Assembly: GCF_000002425.4 (NCBI RefSeq)
Contig: NC_037262.1
Location: 2,610,080-2,674,079, forward strand
From: Physcomitrium patens
Taxonomy: Eukaryota; Streptophyta; Bryopsida; Funariales; Funariaceae
Length of the DNA: 64,000 nt
Reading direction: 5' to 3'
Shown: in pieces, positions 12,219-24,524 of the stretch
Numbering within the stretch: the stretch's first letter is position 1
Layout of the letters: each line of letters opens with the position of its first letter
Notes under the pieces: model-generated
The model's input: only the letters and a program-made list of their open reading frames with translations
Told to the model about the DNA's origin: nothing
Databases searched by the model: none
Translations under genes and position numbers: made by a program

Positions 12219-15200
12219 TCAATCCTCAGTGGGCTCAAAGCTGTTGTCGCCCCACCTCACATTGTATTTGGCAGCTAAATAGTGGGCACCTACTGGACCA
12301 CGGCTACCATAGGGATATAGCTCTGGGGAGACCTTTCGGATCTCCAGCTCTTTGAGGAGTGGGGTAAACAATGACCACGCAGCATCTAGTTCGTCGCTTC
12401 TGATGAACAGCCTTCGCTCACCCTCAATAGCGTCCAGTATAAGCCGCTCATATGCATCAGGAATTTCCTTATCGTACCTGTCCACGAGTCACTCATATTC
12501 GTTTGCAAAACCAAAGCCTGTCTAAAAAAGATACAGAAATCGAAAAAGGTAAAAAAAGAAAAAGAAATACACAGCCACTTCTAAGCAGCATGAGAAAAAT
12601 TGAAGAGGTGTTCAAAGCAGAATGAATATGCAAAGTGCATACCTTGCGGCATAATGTAAGTTGAGATTCGAACGGTCCAGTCTCATGCCTAGACCTGGCA
12701 CTTTGTTGTTAATTTTCAGGTAGATAGCCTCATCAGGCTGCACACGGATCACCAACTCATTGGTTGCTTTGTCGAGATCTGTCCCAAAACTCCGCTTGTA
12801 CAGGTTGCCCGGCACGTGCCTGAATTGCACTCGAATTTCGGCCCTACAAGAACCACCAATTTACATTGTAGTAACGTGCAAGCATCTATAAATAATTCAC
12901 AGAGAAAAAACTTATTCATTGTAAACATTCTGGTGAGATTATGTTCTATTATATTTTGGAAGAAAATCAAAATATAGGAATCAGGAGCTGTTACCCTCTT
13001 TTGTGCAGAGCCTTGCCGGCCTTCATCAAAAATGGAACTCCATCCCAACGAGCATTATCAATAAAGAGAGCAGCTGCAGCAAATGTGGGTGTATTGCTGT
13101 TGTTCGGGACGGTTTTATCATCAATATAGGCAGGATACTTGACACCACCTCGGACGTGCCCCTTGTATTGACCTATTACCACATTAGCCATGTCGAGTTT
13201 TCTCATGGATCTAAGAACTTTCACCTGCACCCACAGAGCCTCTGTCAAAGCATGAAGCCCACTTCAAACACCACATAGGAACCAATCAACTAATGCGTAA
13301 CACGATCCGTTTTCAGAAAAAATGACAAATGCGAACTTATCACCAAGAAGTCAGAAGACCACGGCAGGTGGAAGTACGTTGGTTCCTTGTAAGAACATTA
13401 GTTGAATCTAATTAACCGCAGCAGCTAGTAATACCAATTCAATATCATTTAAAGACGGCCTTGAATATCATAACCTGAACAAAACTAACAAAAGGAAATC
13501 ATCCTTCTGGAAACTGGAAGAAGAAGAGAAAATACCTTCTCGTTTCGTATGTCTTCAGCATCCAGACTGACAGGAGGTTCCATCGCAAACAAAGCCAGAA
13601 TCTGCAGAAGATGATTTTGCATAATATCCCGGATGATGCCGTAATTGTCAAAGTAGCTACACACATCAACGGAAACATGAATGATTAATGACCATTCACA
13701 ACTTTCGCAGCTCACTTCCATAAACAACTGCTAATTCCAGGAGATCATTTTACGGTGCTTCTCTAAATTGGATCTACTCCTGATGAAATAGATATTATCA
13801 TGAAACCATAACAATGAGCTTCGGTGACCAGAAATATAGATGAAAAATCCTGCTCTGTTATTCTTTAAGCAGTTGTTCTTACCCTCCGCGTCCTTCTGTT
13901 CCGAAGTCTTCAGAAAATATGAATTGGACGTTGCGGATGTATTGACGTGACCAGAGAGGCTCGAAGACAAGGTTCGAGAACCGCAGTACTGACAGATTCT
14001 CCACGAGCTCCTTTCCCAAATAATGATCGATTCTGAATGTGAAGACATATGTCAAAAGAGTAGGAAAACAGTACAGACGAATGTGAAATGCAATTTCCAA
14101 AAGCAAAAGACGAGCCAGAGCAAAATGCAGGTGAAGTAATGATCATGTAACCGTCAGATCTTATAAACATTGATCTCATTCTTTCACTTGAGTAACTATA
14201 AAACTGACCGATAAATTTGATCTTCATTTAAGTACTGCTTCAAACCCTTTGTGAGTTCTGCTGACGATTCTGAGTCCCGACCGAATGGCTTCTCTACGAT
14301 GACGCGCGTCCAACCATTTTTGGAAGATGCAGCACTACTTGAAGATCGGGCCACATCAACAAAGATATCAGGGGGAATAGAGAGGTAAAATAACCTGTTC
14401 GCCACCCTGCCGCCCTGTCATAACAAACACGTCTCTAAGCTTAATTCCCCTTGAAACAAAAAACATTCGTTTCGAAGAAAAAAGTACGTTCTGCTGCTCT
14501 GAGGGGAATAGTAGTAGGATAATGCAAAAAATCACACGTGATAGTAGCAGTAGGAAGTGTAAACTAGAATCCCATTCTCGGCAAGTTACAAACCAGATAA
14601 ACATCCCCGTAGACAAGAGTCACTGAAGCTCATCTCAAATTTCGAAACCCTGGAATAAAAAAGGTCTTGATACGTCACAGTTACAAAGCGCGCTGATGCA
14701 TGCAAAAGTTTAAAGTTTGCATAGACAAAATGAGAGAAACAAACCTCATGTTCGTGCAGTTTTCTAGAAAGCTCACTAAAACTCTCCTCAGAACTGTACT
14801 GCCCAGAGTGATAGAAACACCGCTTCAAAAACTCCTCTTGCTTGTCTCCACAGTTTTCTCTATGAACAATCGAAAAGTCTAAATGTTAAAGGTATTCCTA
14901 ACAACCAGACTTGAACATAACCACGTGCAGCACTTTCCTAAATACTGGAAAGGAATTAGAGAAAAACTGGTTGAAGAGAGGAAACCCTCATACAAAGAGC
15001 CTCCACCATCTTACTTTTGATCAATACGGCATGTGAGTGTTCCAGATATCAACTCTCGCAATTGTTCATCCGTCATCTTGCTCCGAGCAAATCCATATAT
15101 GGTGAAATGCTGCAACAGTTAGGAAGTAATTCAGTGGATATGAGGTGGAAACAACAGACCCTAGGCGACTAAAACAAATTCTCTTAATGCGTAATTTTAA

Positions 15201-15876
15201 ATGGAAAAAGAATTTCGTAATTATAATTTCGTAATTTCGTAATTCCCGTAGTGCGGTATCCATTCCAGAAACCTTGGGTAAGCAGCCTTCGTAGTAGAGA
15301 GCGAACAAAGCTGGGAAGATTTTTTTCTTCGCCAAGTCTCCCGAAGCACCCACAACAGTAATAGAAACAGTGGCCTCCGCAGAACCTTCACGCCCATTCA
15401 GAAAACCGGGCTTGGGAGACTCATCATCGGTTATCACGCGCTCAACGCTTTTGATCGTCCCATCATGTGGCGACTCCTGCGCAGGCTTCACGGCCTTTCC
15501 CCCTGTCCGTCAGAACACTACAATTAGAAGCAACTCCAGATCGCTCCGATCCAAAATCTTCCAGAAAAATCCATGGACTGAAACAAAGCGCATACTAAAC
15601 CAAAAAAGAAAAAGAAAAACAACCAAGAAACTCTACTACCCTCACAATTCACAAACTAATTCACCCGAAAAAGAACACTACGCCAGCACCCCCACATTGC
15701 ATTCTACACTTACCAGACACTCCAGCATGCACAGCAACCATCCGGTAACTCCTCCTAGTGGCACCCATCGAAACGGACGCCATATTCTCGGCCTTCCCCG
15801 ACGTCAAGGTCAATGAGTCCAACCAGGAGCGGCCTTGCACACCTCGCAGACTGGCAGCTTGCTTGAGTGCCGCCAT
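12219..15876 (-). CDS. G6PD: Plastidic glucose-6-phosphate dehydrogenase
   Basis: Oxidises glucose 6-phosphate to 6-phosphogluconolactone with NADP+, the first step of the oxidative pentose phosphate pathway. Exons in transcript order: 15876-15714, 15502-15273, 15109-15015, 14859-14745, 14414-14209, 14032-13883, 13656-13536, 13224-12995, 12843-12643 and 12477-12219. They join in phase to 589 residues, the usual length for plastid isoforms. Residues 1-about 90 are Ser/Arg/Ala-rich and fit a chloroplast transit peptide. The NADP-binding GASGDLA is at about 106-112 and the active-site RIDHYLGKE at 270-278. VEKPFGRD lies between them. Cys158 and Cys166, in TCRIDQKENC, match the cysteine pair by which thioredoxin controls chloroplast G6PDH, so light-dependent redox regulation is expected. 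The C-terminus ends with the conserved YNVRWGD segment. No breaks are seen. Confidence 0.95.
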
Positions 15877-16430
15877 GGCGTATCAATCCCACTCAATTCA
15901 AAACAACTCTCAGCACCTCTCAACAACTCTCTCGTGTTGAGTCACAAATCCGATTCCTGAATCCACACTCGTCTGGGATCCCTCTAAAACCAAAGACAAC
16001 CAACCCACTGAGCAAATTATCGGTTTAGCATGTGTCGTGGTGCCCGATGATGGCGTTGTAAGAAGGCACTGCAGTACATGTCTTTAGATGCAGTCGAGGA
16101 ATGATGTGGGGATGCTTGATGTTGGACGATATGGGCATGTGATACCTTATTTCGAAAGTTCAGGGTTGGTCGTTTCGCCGCTACGCAGCAGCGACCTAGT
16201 GTGAGGGGTCTAGGGCCCCCTTGGTTGATGCGTGCGCGCTTGCGTCTTTGTCCTTCCCTGGCCTTTCGCCCTGCCTTGATTGTCTCACTGTTCTGTTCTG
16301 CCTAGGGCAACACTCCCAACCAGATGCTTCTTCGAGCACTCTCACCAAACGGAATCCTACTTGAAGGGTGCCCTTTCTCCGACTTGGTCGCCTGAAAGTC
16401 GCCACATCGTTCTGTCGACCTCTTTCAATG
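15877..16430. other. G6PDH upstream region up to the copia insertion
   Basis: About 550 bp of moderately GC-rich DNA upstream of the G6PDH start codon, presumably its leader and promoter. It ends at the 5-bp target duplication CAATG (16426-16430) of the copia element. The element therefore sits about 0.55 kb upstream of the gene and may have displaced distal promoter sequence. The continuation of the original locus resumes at 24525. Small reading frames here show no family features. Confidence 0.5.
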
Positions 16431-16641
16431 TGTTGGAAATGAACGAAGCACTTCCTCTCCTGTGTATCATCCAGCCCTGGATGTGAACGAACAGAGTTAG
16501 TTCATAGTCTCCTGGTTATGAAAGCCTAACTGCACAGTAAAACGCATTTTCACTACCGCACAGGACATTCGGAGTCACTATATATAACCAGCAACATGTA
16601 ACACAAAAATCATCTTTTGGAATCAAGCTCTATTTATAACA
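16431..16641 (+). repeat. copia 5' LTR
   Basis: 211 bp, starts TGTTGGAAAT and ends TTATAACA. It contains a TATA-like string, ctatatataa, near 16580. It aligns over its full length with the 3' LTR at 24311-24519. The last about 60 bases are identical in the two copies, while the upstream part differs at many sites. Confidence 0.93.
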
Positions 16642-16653
16642 TGGTATCAGAGC
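16642..16653 (+). other. copia primer-binding site (tRNA-iMet)
   Basis: TGGTATCAGAGC directly follows the LTR terminus. It is the standard 12-nt complement of the 3' end of plant initiator methionine tRNA used for minus-strand priming. Confidence 0.92.
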
Positions 16654-17077
16654 GGCTCTGGTCATGATGAGAGGATAGACTGTGAGAGCTTTAGTGTACA
16701 TCCAAAGATCAGCATAGGTATTATAGAGAGTACTGAGAAATTCTCCTTCTTCCTCTCTAGAATCGTGAGTTAATCAGAGGCAGCACTGTGGAGTACTGTA
16801 ACAACTTTTTTTTTTCTTCAATAATATCACTAGAATTGTGAGGAAATCAGAGGCAACACTGAGGAGTAGTACTGCGAAACTCTGCCTCTCGCACCAAGAT
16901 TGGCACTAGCATTGTAAATTAAGTCAAAGGCAGCACTGTAGAATCGTACTGCAAAACTCCTCTCTTACACTAAGATCGTGAGAAACAAGCTATCACAGAC
17001 TGCACTACAGAAAGAGTACCATTGCGATACTCGTCTCTTGCACTACAACAATAGGATTGTAAGAAATACATAGCATC

Positions 17078-17903
17078 ATGGCAAAACGTAGAGATTTGAC
17101 GGTGGGCGAGTACAATAAACTAAAAGGACTTGGAAACTACCATGTTTAGAGACTAAAAATGCGGGCAATATTTCAGTGTGTAAACCTGTGGGAGGTCGTG
17201 GCAAGCGTAATCTTACCTACATCCTTTCCAGTGATATTACCTAGTGGGATGCATGTCACTGAACAACAGTTGCACGATTTAAAAACCACTGCTTGTAGAG
17301 CACTTACTATGTCTGTGGAAGATTCATTGGTTGACATTGTGGCAGAACATGAGGATCCTACAACAGCATGGGAAGCATTACGAGCATTATATCAGAATGG
17401 AGACCCATCCATGGTATTATTCGTAACAAATCAACTAAACCAAATCAAGCTCTCTGAGGAAGGGCTGATGGAAGACTATCTCAACAAGGCACGAGAATTA
17501 AAGAACAAACTTGCGGCACTAGGAGAGCTTGTGTCTGATCGTGTTCTTGTACAAGCGGTACTCAATGGACTGCCCCGATCTTACGAGTACATCATACCCA
17601 CGCTAACACATAGTGCATTGTTTCCAACTTTTGACAGGATTAGTGTAGTGTTACTCACAGAACACCACCGACTGCAGCATCAAAAATTACACCTAGGCGA
17701 TGAAGAGACTCTCTTAGTTCAATTCCGACGAGGATCTCAACTCTCTACACGAGGAGGAAGACACTTGTACAACTCAGGACGAGGTCGGGGATCTGCACAT
17801 CATTCCTATAGAGGCAAACCATCAGAAACATTATGAGTACAAATGGCAAATGGACTCAGGGTGCTTTGTCTGCTGCAAGCCTGGCCACTACTCGCGAGAC
17901 TGT
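17078..17903 (+). pseudogene. copia gag remnant (UBN2-type, CCHC knuckle)
   Basis: Copia-type Gag starts at the ATG at 17078 (MAKRRDLTVGEYNKLKG). It is broken by TAG at 17147-17149, where the family has Trp. It then stays open from 17159 to 17836 with the usual DPTTAWEALRALY and ILNGLP-like blocks (here VLNGLPRSYEY). The zinc knuckle CFVCCKPGHYSRDC (C-x2-C-x4-H-x4-C) is at 17862-17903 but in another frame, so at least one indel lies between about 17800 and 17860. Gag packages element RNA. This copy cannot make it. Confidence 0.85.
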
Positions 17904-18479
17904 CAAAACCGAAGAGGGTCACATGAGCCTTGCTATTGCAATCAAACCTTGTGGAGGATAAGAACCAAAAAAAAGAATCTGAAATTGAAACTATAGATGA
18001 CGTACTAGAAGTAGCCTTTACTAAATTCCTAAACAATCTAGACAAAAGATGTAGTTGGAATATTCAGGGGCAACAAAACATGTTACTAGTTCAAAACAAT
18101 GTCTAAACTTCATTGAAACTATGGAAAACAAAAACAAATCAGTAACCATTGCATTGTAGGAAGAGAGAAACACAATATTGAAGGAATAAGAGATGGTTAC
18201 TAATGTACAAGAGAAGGACAAATAAAGTTGGATGATGTTCTTTATATATAGTCTCTGAAGAGAAATCTAATGTTGGTAGGCACGCTAACTAACAAAAGTA
18301 ATTTGATTGTTTTCATCAAAGATAAATGTCTTGTTCTCAACAATGTGCATTATAGATGGATAATAGGTTTTGGCAATAGAGATCATGCAAATGGTTTACA
18401 AAGAATGGGAGAACAACCTCTATATAGTGTAAATGCTATAAGATACAATGATGGGATCAAATTATAGCATTGCAGATAT

Positions 18480-18720
18480 GGGTACTAAAGCTATCCAAAT
18501 TTACATCATTTTTATGTAAAACATAGAATTGTTGGTCTATCAAAATTAGATCTCATCAATGACACTTGCCATAATTGCTTAATTAGTTATCAAAGAAGAA
18601 AAAGTTTTCTTATCAAAAGTACATAAGAACTGACCATGTATTAGAACTTGTCTATTTAGATGTGATGGGACTACTCTTTAAAGAATTTTTAAGCAGTTCA
18701 AGACTTTTTGTCATATTTAT
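18480..18720 (+). pseudogene. copia integrase N-terminal remnant
   Basis: In translation the stretch around 18500-18690 reads as the GAG-pre-integrase zinc-binding region: VGLSKLDLINDTCHNC, a later lysine-rich FLIKST block, then a RTDHVLELVYLDVMG-like segment that matches the first catalytic-Asp block of copia integrases. Stops and small indels interrupt it. Recognition is by pattern only. Confidence 0.6.
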
Positions 18721-19839
18721 TCATGATCATTTTAAAAAAAATAAATTTATTTTTTAAAAACAAAAAGAGAAGTATTTGACAAACTCAAAATCTTTAAAGA
18801 AAAAAAAAAGAAAAAAAAAGAAAAAAAAAACTCAAGATCCTTAAAATAATAGAGGTAGAGAATTCTTGTCAAAAAAATTCAATGACTATTGCAATACAAT
18901 TGGAATTTGCAAGCAACTTATATAACCTCAAATTCTATAGTAAAATAGAGTTGCAAAAAGGCAAAATCAAACATTGGTAGAAAAAACAAGGAGCATGGTG
19001 TTTGAAGGAGGCATACATAATTTTCTCTAGTCAAAAGTCATAAATACAACCAATTATCTTATAAATCATGATTCCATATAAGAAAATCATGGAGTTATTC
19101 ATGAACAAAAGTACACAAAGAAAAAACCAAATTTAAGTAATCTCAAAGTCTTTGATTGTATTTATTATTTCCATATATTAAAGGAAGAAAGAAACAAACT
19201 AAAAAGAAAAAGTAGAGAACACTTGTTTGTAGGATATAATCATCTCACCAAAGTTTATAGAGTATACAAACTTGAAAAGACAAAAGCTCTTCATAACATA
19301 AGATGCTATATTTAATGAAAACCATATTATATATCATCACCTGAAACAAAGATAATTGATAGAAGACAAATCCTTTCACTTTTGACTACCATTTTTTTAC
19401 CAACAATTACAAAATTAGAAAATAATTAGTTAATTTTAGCAATGATCAGATCCACAAAGAAGGCCTATACTCTCCAAACAAATAGTTGCACCCTACACTA
19501 TCTAAAACCACTTTGGACTTAATCAATCAAGGTAGTAGAAACTTGATTCAAAATAGCACATCACCACAAATAGTAACTTTGATGAAACTCTTTTCTCCAA
19601 ACAATATCACAAGAAATAAAGAGGGGGAAAAATATCATCAATAAACTGATATCCAATGTAATATTGACGGCCTTCCATATGACTTAAGGATCACCTCACC
19701 TTTTTCATTAAAATTACTGACAAAGAAGAATCTACAAACTACAATGAGGCTATCATCAACAAAACATGATAAAAGACAATTGTAAAGGAAGTACGTTCTA
19801 TCCACAAAAATGGAGTCAAGGAAGTAAGAGATCTATGAG

Positions 19840-19873
<34 letters not shown>

Positions 19874-20159
19874 ATAATAGCAAAATGGATTTTCAAAATC
19901 AAAAGAAATGTACAAGGAAAAATCATCAAATAAAAGAATTGAATAGTTATTTGGCACTTTCAACAAATTAAAGGGGTGGATTTTAATAAGACCTTCATCC
20001 TAGTAGTTTGCTAGAGTATAATCTGCACCACCATCGCCCTTGGTATATGAAAGGAATGGAAAATCAATTAATTTGATATTATGTCCACATTTTTGAAAAG
20101 AATAATGGAAAAAGAAGTGATATCAAATGGTTTTAGGAGCAAGGACTCAATGAAAAAGA

Positions 20160-20840
20160 TTGCTTAGCTAAACATGCCTTGTATGGGTTGCTCCAAGCTT
20201 CTTGTATATAATATAGCCACATACATGCTTATCTCACAAGAAATCTAAATTTGCAAAAGAACGCCTTCAATCCAAATCTCTACTTTTTCATCATGTACAA
20301 GAAATATACAATGGTTTTTTTCTATGTGGATGATTTATAATTGGTGACAATTATGATAAAATTGATAAAATAAAGATATTGCTCTAAATAAAATTTAAGA
20401 CGATCAGCTTTAAAAATAAGATACTTTATCTATAAATAGAATTAATATGTATATACAAAAGTATTTATTTTTTTATTAATGTCGATATTTCTTGAATCTT
20501 CTAAAAAAGTATGATATTGAAAATTATAATTTGCTCAAGGTTTTGACAAGTTTAGATATTCACCTCTAAATAGAGATGAATTTTCTTTTCACTACTCTCA
20601 AGTTATATCAAAGTATGATGGACAGCCTAATCTGGGCCGCAAATACAAGGCTTAATTCATCACTTGCAATAAAAGGTGTGAATAAATACCTCATCCAACC
20701 ACAAAAGACCCACATGAAAGCAATAAGAAACATATTTTGATATATTAAGGAAACTCTAAATTGTGCTCTATTCTATAAATACAAAGATACAAGACCTTTG
20801 ATCTCTTATGCAAACATTGTTGTGATATAATATAGCTAAT
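20160..20840 (+). pseudogene. copia reverse transcriptase and RNase H remnant
   Basis: KHALYGLLQAS at 20170-20199 corresponds to the conserved ALYGLKQAPRAW block. YVDDL at 20323-20337 is the reverse-transcriptase catalytic motif, followed at once by a stop where the family has Leu-Leu-Val. Downstream, an HMKAIRNIF-like then YIKETLN-like stretch (about 20710-20760) and LISYANIVV (about 20800-20830) mark the connection to RNase H. Many stops are present. Confidence 0.75.
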
Positions 20841-22385
20841 GAATGAAAGAAAGAAGAAAATATTATATTCTGGAAGATCTTATTTTAAAATATTGTAGCA
20901 AATTATCTTAAAAATATAAATAATAGTCAAAAAGATAGTAAAACTAAAAAGTGCTAATGCTACTTTTTTACAAAATGGACTTCTATTTATTATATAGGAC
21001 CATAAATAAGACAAATAAATAAATTAATTAATTAATTAATTAAAAATTAAATAATATAGGCATGTGTAGAAGGAAGTTTAGAGTAGATTTTAACAAAAAC
21101 TACTTCAAGAAGCTAAGAATTGATAACCAAAGAGGATTAGTTGTCAACCTAGATCAAAATTAGACCTTGAGGTACAAAACTGTGCACCTATGGTGATTAT
21201 AGAGTTCTTTTGTAGATTGGAGAGTGAAATTTGAGGATAGACTTAAAAAAAAAAAAATAAGCATTGATTTCATGTCATTTGAATCAATATTGAGATTTTG
21301 AAGGATTTTCAAATTTTATAATATTCTTTGTAGGATTAAGGTTTGAAAAATAAAAAAATGTGTTCATAAATTTGAGGGTTTTTTTAATTTTGTGACATAT
21401 GTACAAGTAAAATTTGAAAAATGTATTGGTGTACTAGTAGTAAATGTGTATGCAAATTTTGAAGTCAATCAAACAATTAGATTAAAGTATATGAGGATTT
21501 TTGTAGATTAAGGTCTTAGAAATTGAAGTTTGAAGGTCACTAAGTGTTTCTAAGATCTTTAATAATTTTTCAATTAGATTGAAGTGAATTTTTTTTCATA
21601 GATACTAGACTTGATTTCCAAGGTTTGAACGAAATTTGAGAGCAATTCAACAGTTCAAGAAGGAAATATTAGCATTAGAAGTTTAACATTTAAGTTGTAG
21701 TAGGAAGTCACCTAATATCCAATTGAATTATCTTGCATTTCTTTCAATTGATAAGTACAATCAATTTTATTTTTCTTGCGCTTGTTTTTAACTAAGATAT
21801 TAAAAAGTGTGCAAATTTTGAGTTGATATCAATAATTTGATTATTAGTTGTTGAGATTCTATTTTGCTATAGGATTATTAAGAGTTTGTTTAGATTTAGG
21901 ATTTGATTAAGGTTCAATTAGGATTTCATTAGGATTTGATTTAAGGTTTGATTAAGGTTCAATTAAGGTTTTAATTATAATTTGATCTAAGATTTGATTA
22001 AGATTTAATTATGATTATATTAGATTTCTTATTTTTAGTATTTCTTTAGGATTTTTTATTATTTCTTTAATTTTTTTATTTTTATTATATCTTTAATATT
22101 ATTTTTATTTCTTTAAAGATTTATTTTTATATTTTTTAAATATCCTTTTTTATTTTTCTTTGATATTAAATTATGACTTCTTTGTGTTTCTTTTGTGACT
22201 TCTTTTAAATTTATTTTAATATATTAAAATTTGATTGGATTTACTAGAGATTACCTGAAGTTTATTTAAGACTCTATTAGATTTGGTAGAATTATTGTTG
22301 CATTTTACTTACCTTTCATAGCTAGGTGCTTGGTGTATTCTCAAGTAAGAACACATATAATACAACAATGTCAATTTTGTTAGAA
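20840..22385. other. AT-rich DNA splitting the copia RNase H region
   Basis: Copia coding similarity breaks off after about 20835 and resumes at about 22390 (RSTSRILHK, then WYSKQQSVVALS at 22448-22483). The intervening 1.5 kb has no readable domain. It contains an AATT run near 21025 and degenerate gattaaggttcaatta-like repeats near 21910-22010. It is probably an insertion of unknown type. No clean target duplication or terminal repeat could be fixed. Confidence 0.45.
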
Positions 22386-22679
22386 ATTGAGTCATTCAAA
22401 GATCTACATCAAGGATATTGCATAAGCTCAAAGTCTCATTAAAAGATTGGTATAGCAAACAACAATCGGTAGTCGCCCTCTCTTTAATAGAAATTAAATA
22501 TCATGTCCTAATGGAGGCAGCTTACAACATTAAACATCTATGGTGATTATCCAAAAAATTAAAAATAAGTGAAGAATAGTCCACATTATTATAAAGCAAC
22601 AACCAAAGCTATCTCAAGTTAATTTGTAATCCAATTTTCTATATATATATAAAATATATAGAATTCAAATATCACTTTA

Positions 22680-23220
22680 TGTGAATGACATGAATCAAAA
22701 CAAGAAGAACCTTAAAATAATCTTATATAATTCAAGAAGAATAAATATTCACTATAAAAGTAATATAATATTAAAGACTAGAATGACTATTGCTAAACAT
22801 AAGAAGAGTATGGACTTTTGAAACTAGACTAAGAATAAGAAAGGCATTGAGAAGACTAAAGAAGGCTTCACTTTTATGTCCATATATACTATCTAACTAA
22901 AAGCTATGTAGCAATGTTCTATAAAACCTCCAACACATGTTGAGTTTGTAAGATACATATCTTAACTTGCAAAATAATTTTTCTAAATATACACCACATA
23001 GTTAGCTTATTCCACAAGCTATCAGCATATGTGACACATGGTTAACTTGTTGACCAAGTTTCTAACTTATCAATCAACTACAAACATGTATAAAGTCAAA
23101 ACCGTTTCTATGAAACTTCTAAAAAGTTGTATTAAAAGATATCATGAAATTAATTTATTTTTACCTACTTCTACCTAACCATATAGGTAATTATTTAAAT
23201 AAATATGTATATCCATGACA
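22680..23220 (-). repeat. Inverted solo LTR of the chromovirus family, nested in copia
   Basis: Read on the minus strand, this 541-bp segment begins TGTCATGG and is a diverged copy of the 552-bp LTR of the Ty3/gypsy element at 29007-35379. Shared blocks include the region around the TATA box and the gtcctatagaac-like segment. It is flanked by the perfect 5-bp duplication CTTTA (22675-22679 and 23221-23225), so it is a complete solo LTR left by recombination between the two LTRs of an earlier insertion. It interrupts the copia RNase H tail between KYHFM and the following codons. Confidence 0.85.
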
Positions 23221-23228
23221 CTTTATGG

Positions 23229-23263
<35 letters not shown>

Positions 23264-24310
23264 AAGACATAAAAGTTTGTTATTTCTCAACAAACTTTAC
23301 AAGTCAACATAATCACAGAACTATTAAGTGTCTTCCAACCCACTAGTCTGTTGGAGGACATTGGACTTTGATGACTACTATGCTAAAACTACATGAAATT
23401 TCTATTAAAGAGACTTAGCTCTAATAACTATTGAAATCCATTAAAGTGCTGCCAACTACGATAATCACACAGCCAACTCCTTTCTTGGCTACAATGAAGT
23501 CTTGCTACCTACAAACAAATTGATTCATTAAGGCAAAAACTTGCAAATAGAATTATTTCTTTTTTTGGCCATAAAATCATTACAAAAAGGGTTGAGATTA
23601 TATACCATCACTGGATCCAACACACATAGAATCTTTGGGACTTAAAATAATAATATTATTGAAGCAAAAATCTTCACCTAAGAATAGCTCAAAATATTTC
23701 AACTCCATATGGAACCTCTTTCTAATATCTAGTGGCCTCTAATCTCTAACTCAAATAGAATGCATATAACCAAGGATATTAACTCTCACAAACTCCAAAA
23801 TGGCCCACTCTTTGGAAGCATCAACTAATTGTTTCTAATGTTGTTCAAACTGCAAAGCTTAAACAACAAACACAAGTCTCTAACAGAAAATAGATGGAAG
23901 AAAATCCTATCTTGAATCAACTCATTAGAGTGCACAAGCAACAAAAACAAAGGTTTAGGATTGCAAGCAAACCCTCCTATCAAATAGCATAAGGGCGACA
24001 AACTTGGATCTACTCTATTCTCCAAAAGTTCAAGCTCTACACCCAATTTGAGATAAAACCTACATGCTAAATAATTACAATACATACCTTTTGGAGAGCA
24101 TTTGCACACACTTAAATGCTAAGGAGTAGAACCTCCCACTATAGGAGAAAAAATAGAGAAGGTTAAAAGAAGAAGAGCACATGACACAAAAATAGAAGGA
24201 TACTACAACAACAATAATGCTTTCTTATCAAATGCTATAAGGGCTAATTGAAACCACACACTGATTCAACAGACATCCTTCACAAAAGAGGAAGTGCGTT
24301 TGAGCGGAAG

Positions 24311-24519
24311 TGTTGGAAATGAACAAAGCACTTCTTCTCTTGTGTATCATTCAGCTCTGGATGTAAACTAACAAAGTGAGTTCGTAGTCTCCTTGTTACG
24401 AATACCTAACCGCACCATAAAACGCATTAAGATCCACATAGGATATTCGGAGTCACTGTAAATAACCAGCAACATGTAACACAAAAATCATCTTTTGGAA
24501 TCAAGCTCTATTTATAACA
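24311..24519 (+). repeat. copia 3' LTR
   Basis: 209 bp, begins TGTTGGAAAT and ends TTATAACA, and matches the 5' LTR end to end. It is preceded by a purine-rich stretch (aaaagaggaag, about 24284-24294, then gagcggaag at 24302-24310) that may be the polypurine tract. It is followed by the CAATG duplication at 24520-24524. Confidence 0.93.
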
Positions 24520-24524
24520 CAATG

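Larger units (their letters stand above)
16431..24519 (+). mobile_element. Degenerate Ty1/copia LTR retrotransposon, complete ends
   Basis: The element is bounded by 211-bp and 209-bp direct LTRs beginning TGTTGG and ending AACA, and flanked by the 5-bp duplication CAATG (16426-16430 and 24520-24524). A primer-binding site for initiator tRNA-Met follows the 5' LTR. Readable remnants are in copia order: gag with a CCHC knuckle (17078-17903), GAG-pre-integrase/integrase (about 18500-18700), reverse transcriptase ALYGL at 20176-20199 and YVDDL at 20323-20337, and RNase H in pieces (about 20690-20830, 22390-22680, continuing after 23220). Many stops and frameshifts make it non-coding. It is interrupted by an inverted solo LTR (22680-23220) and by about 1.5 kb of unidentified AT-rich DNA near 20840-22380. 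The LTRs differ at roughly one position in eight by eye, so it is old. Confidence 0.92.
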
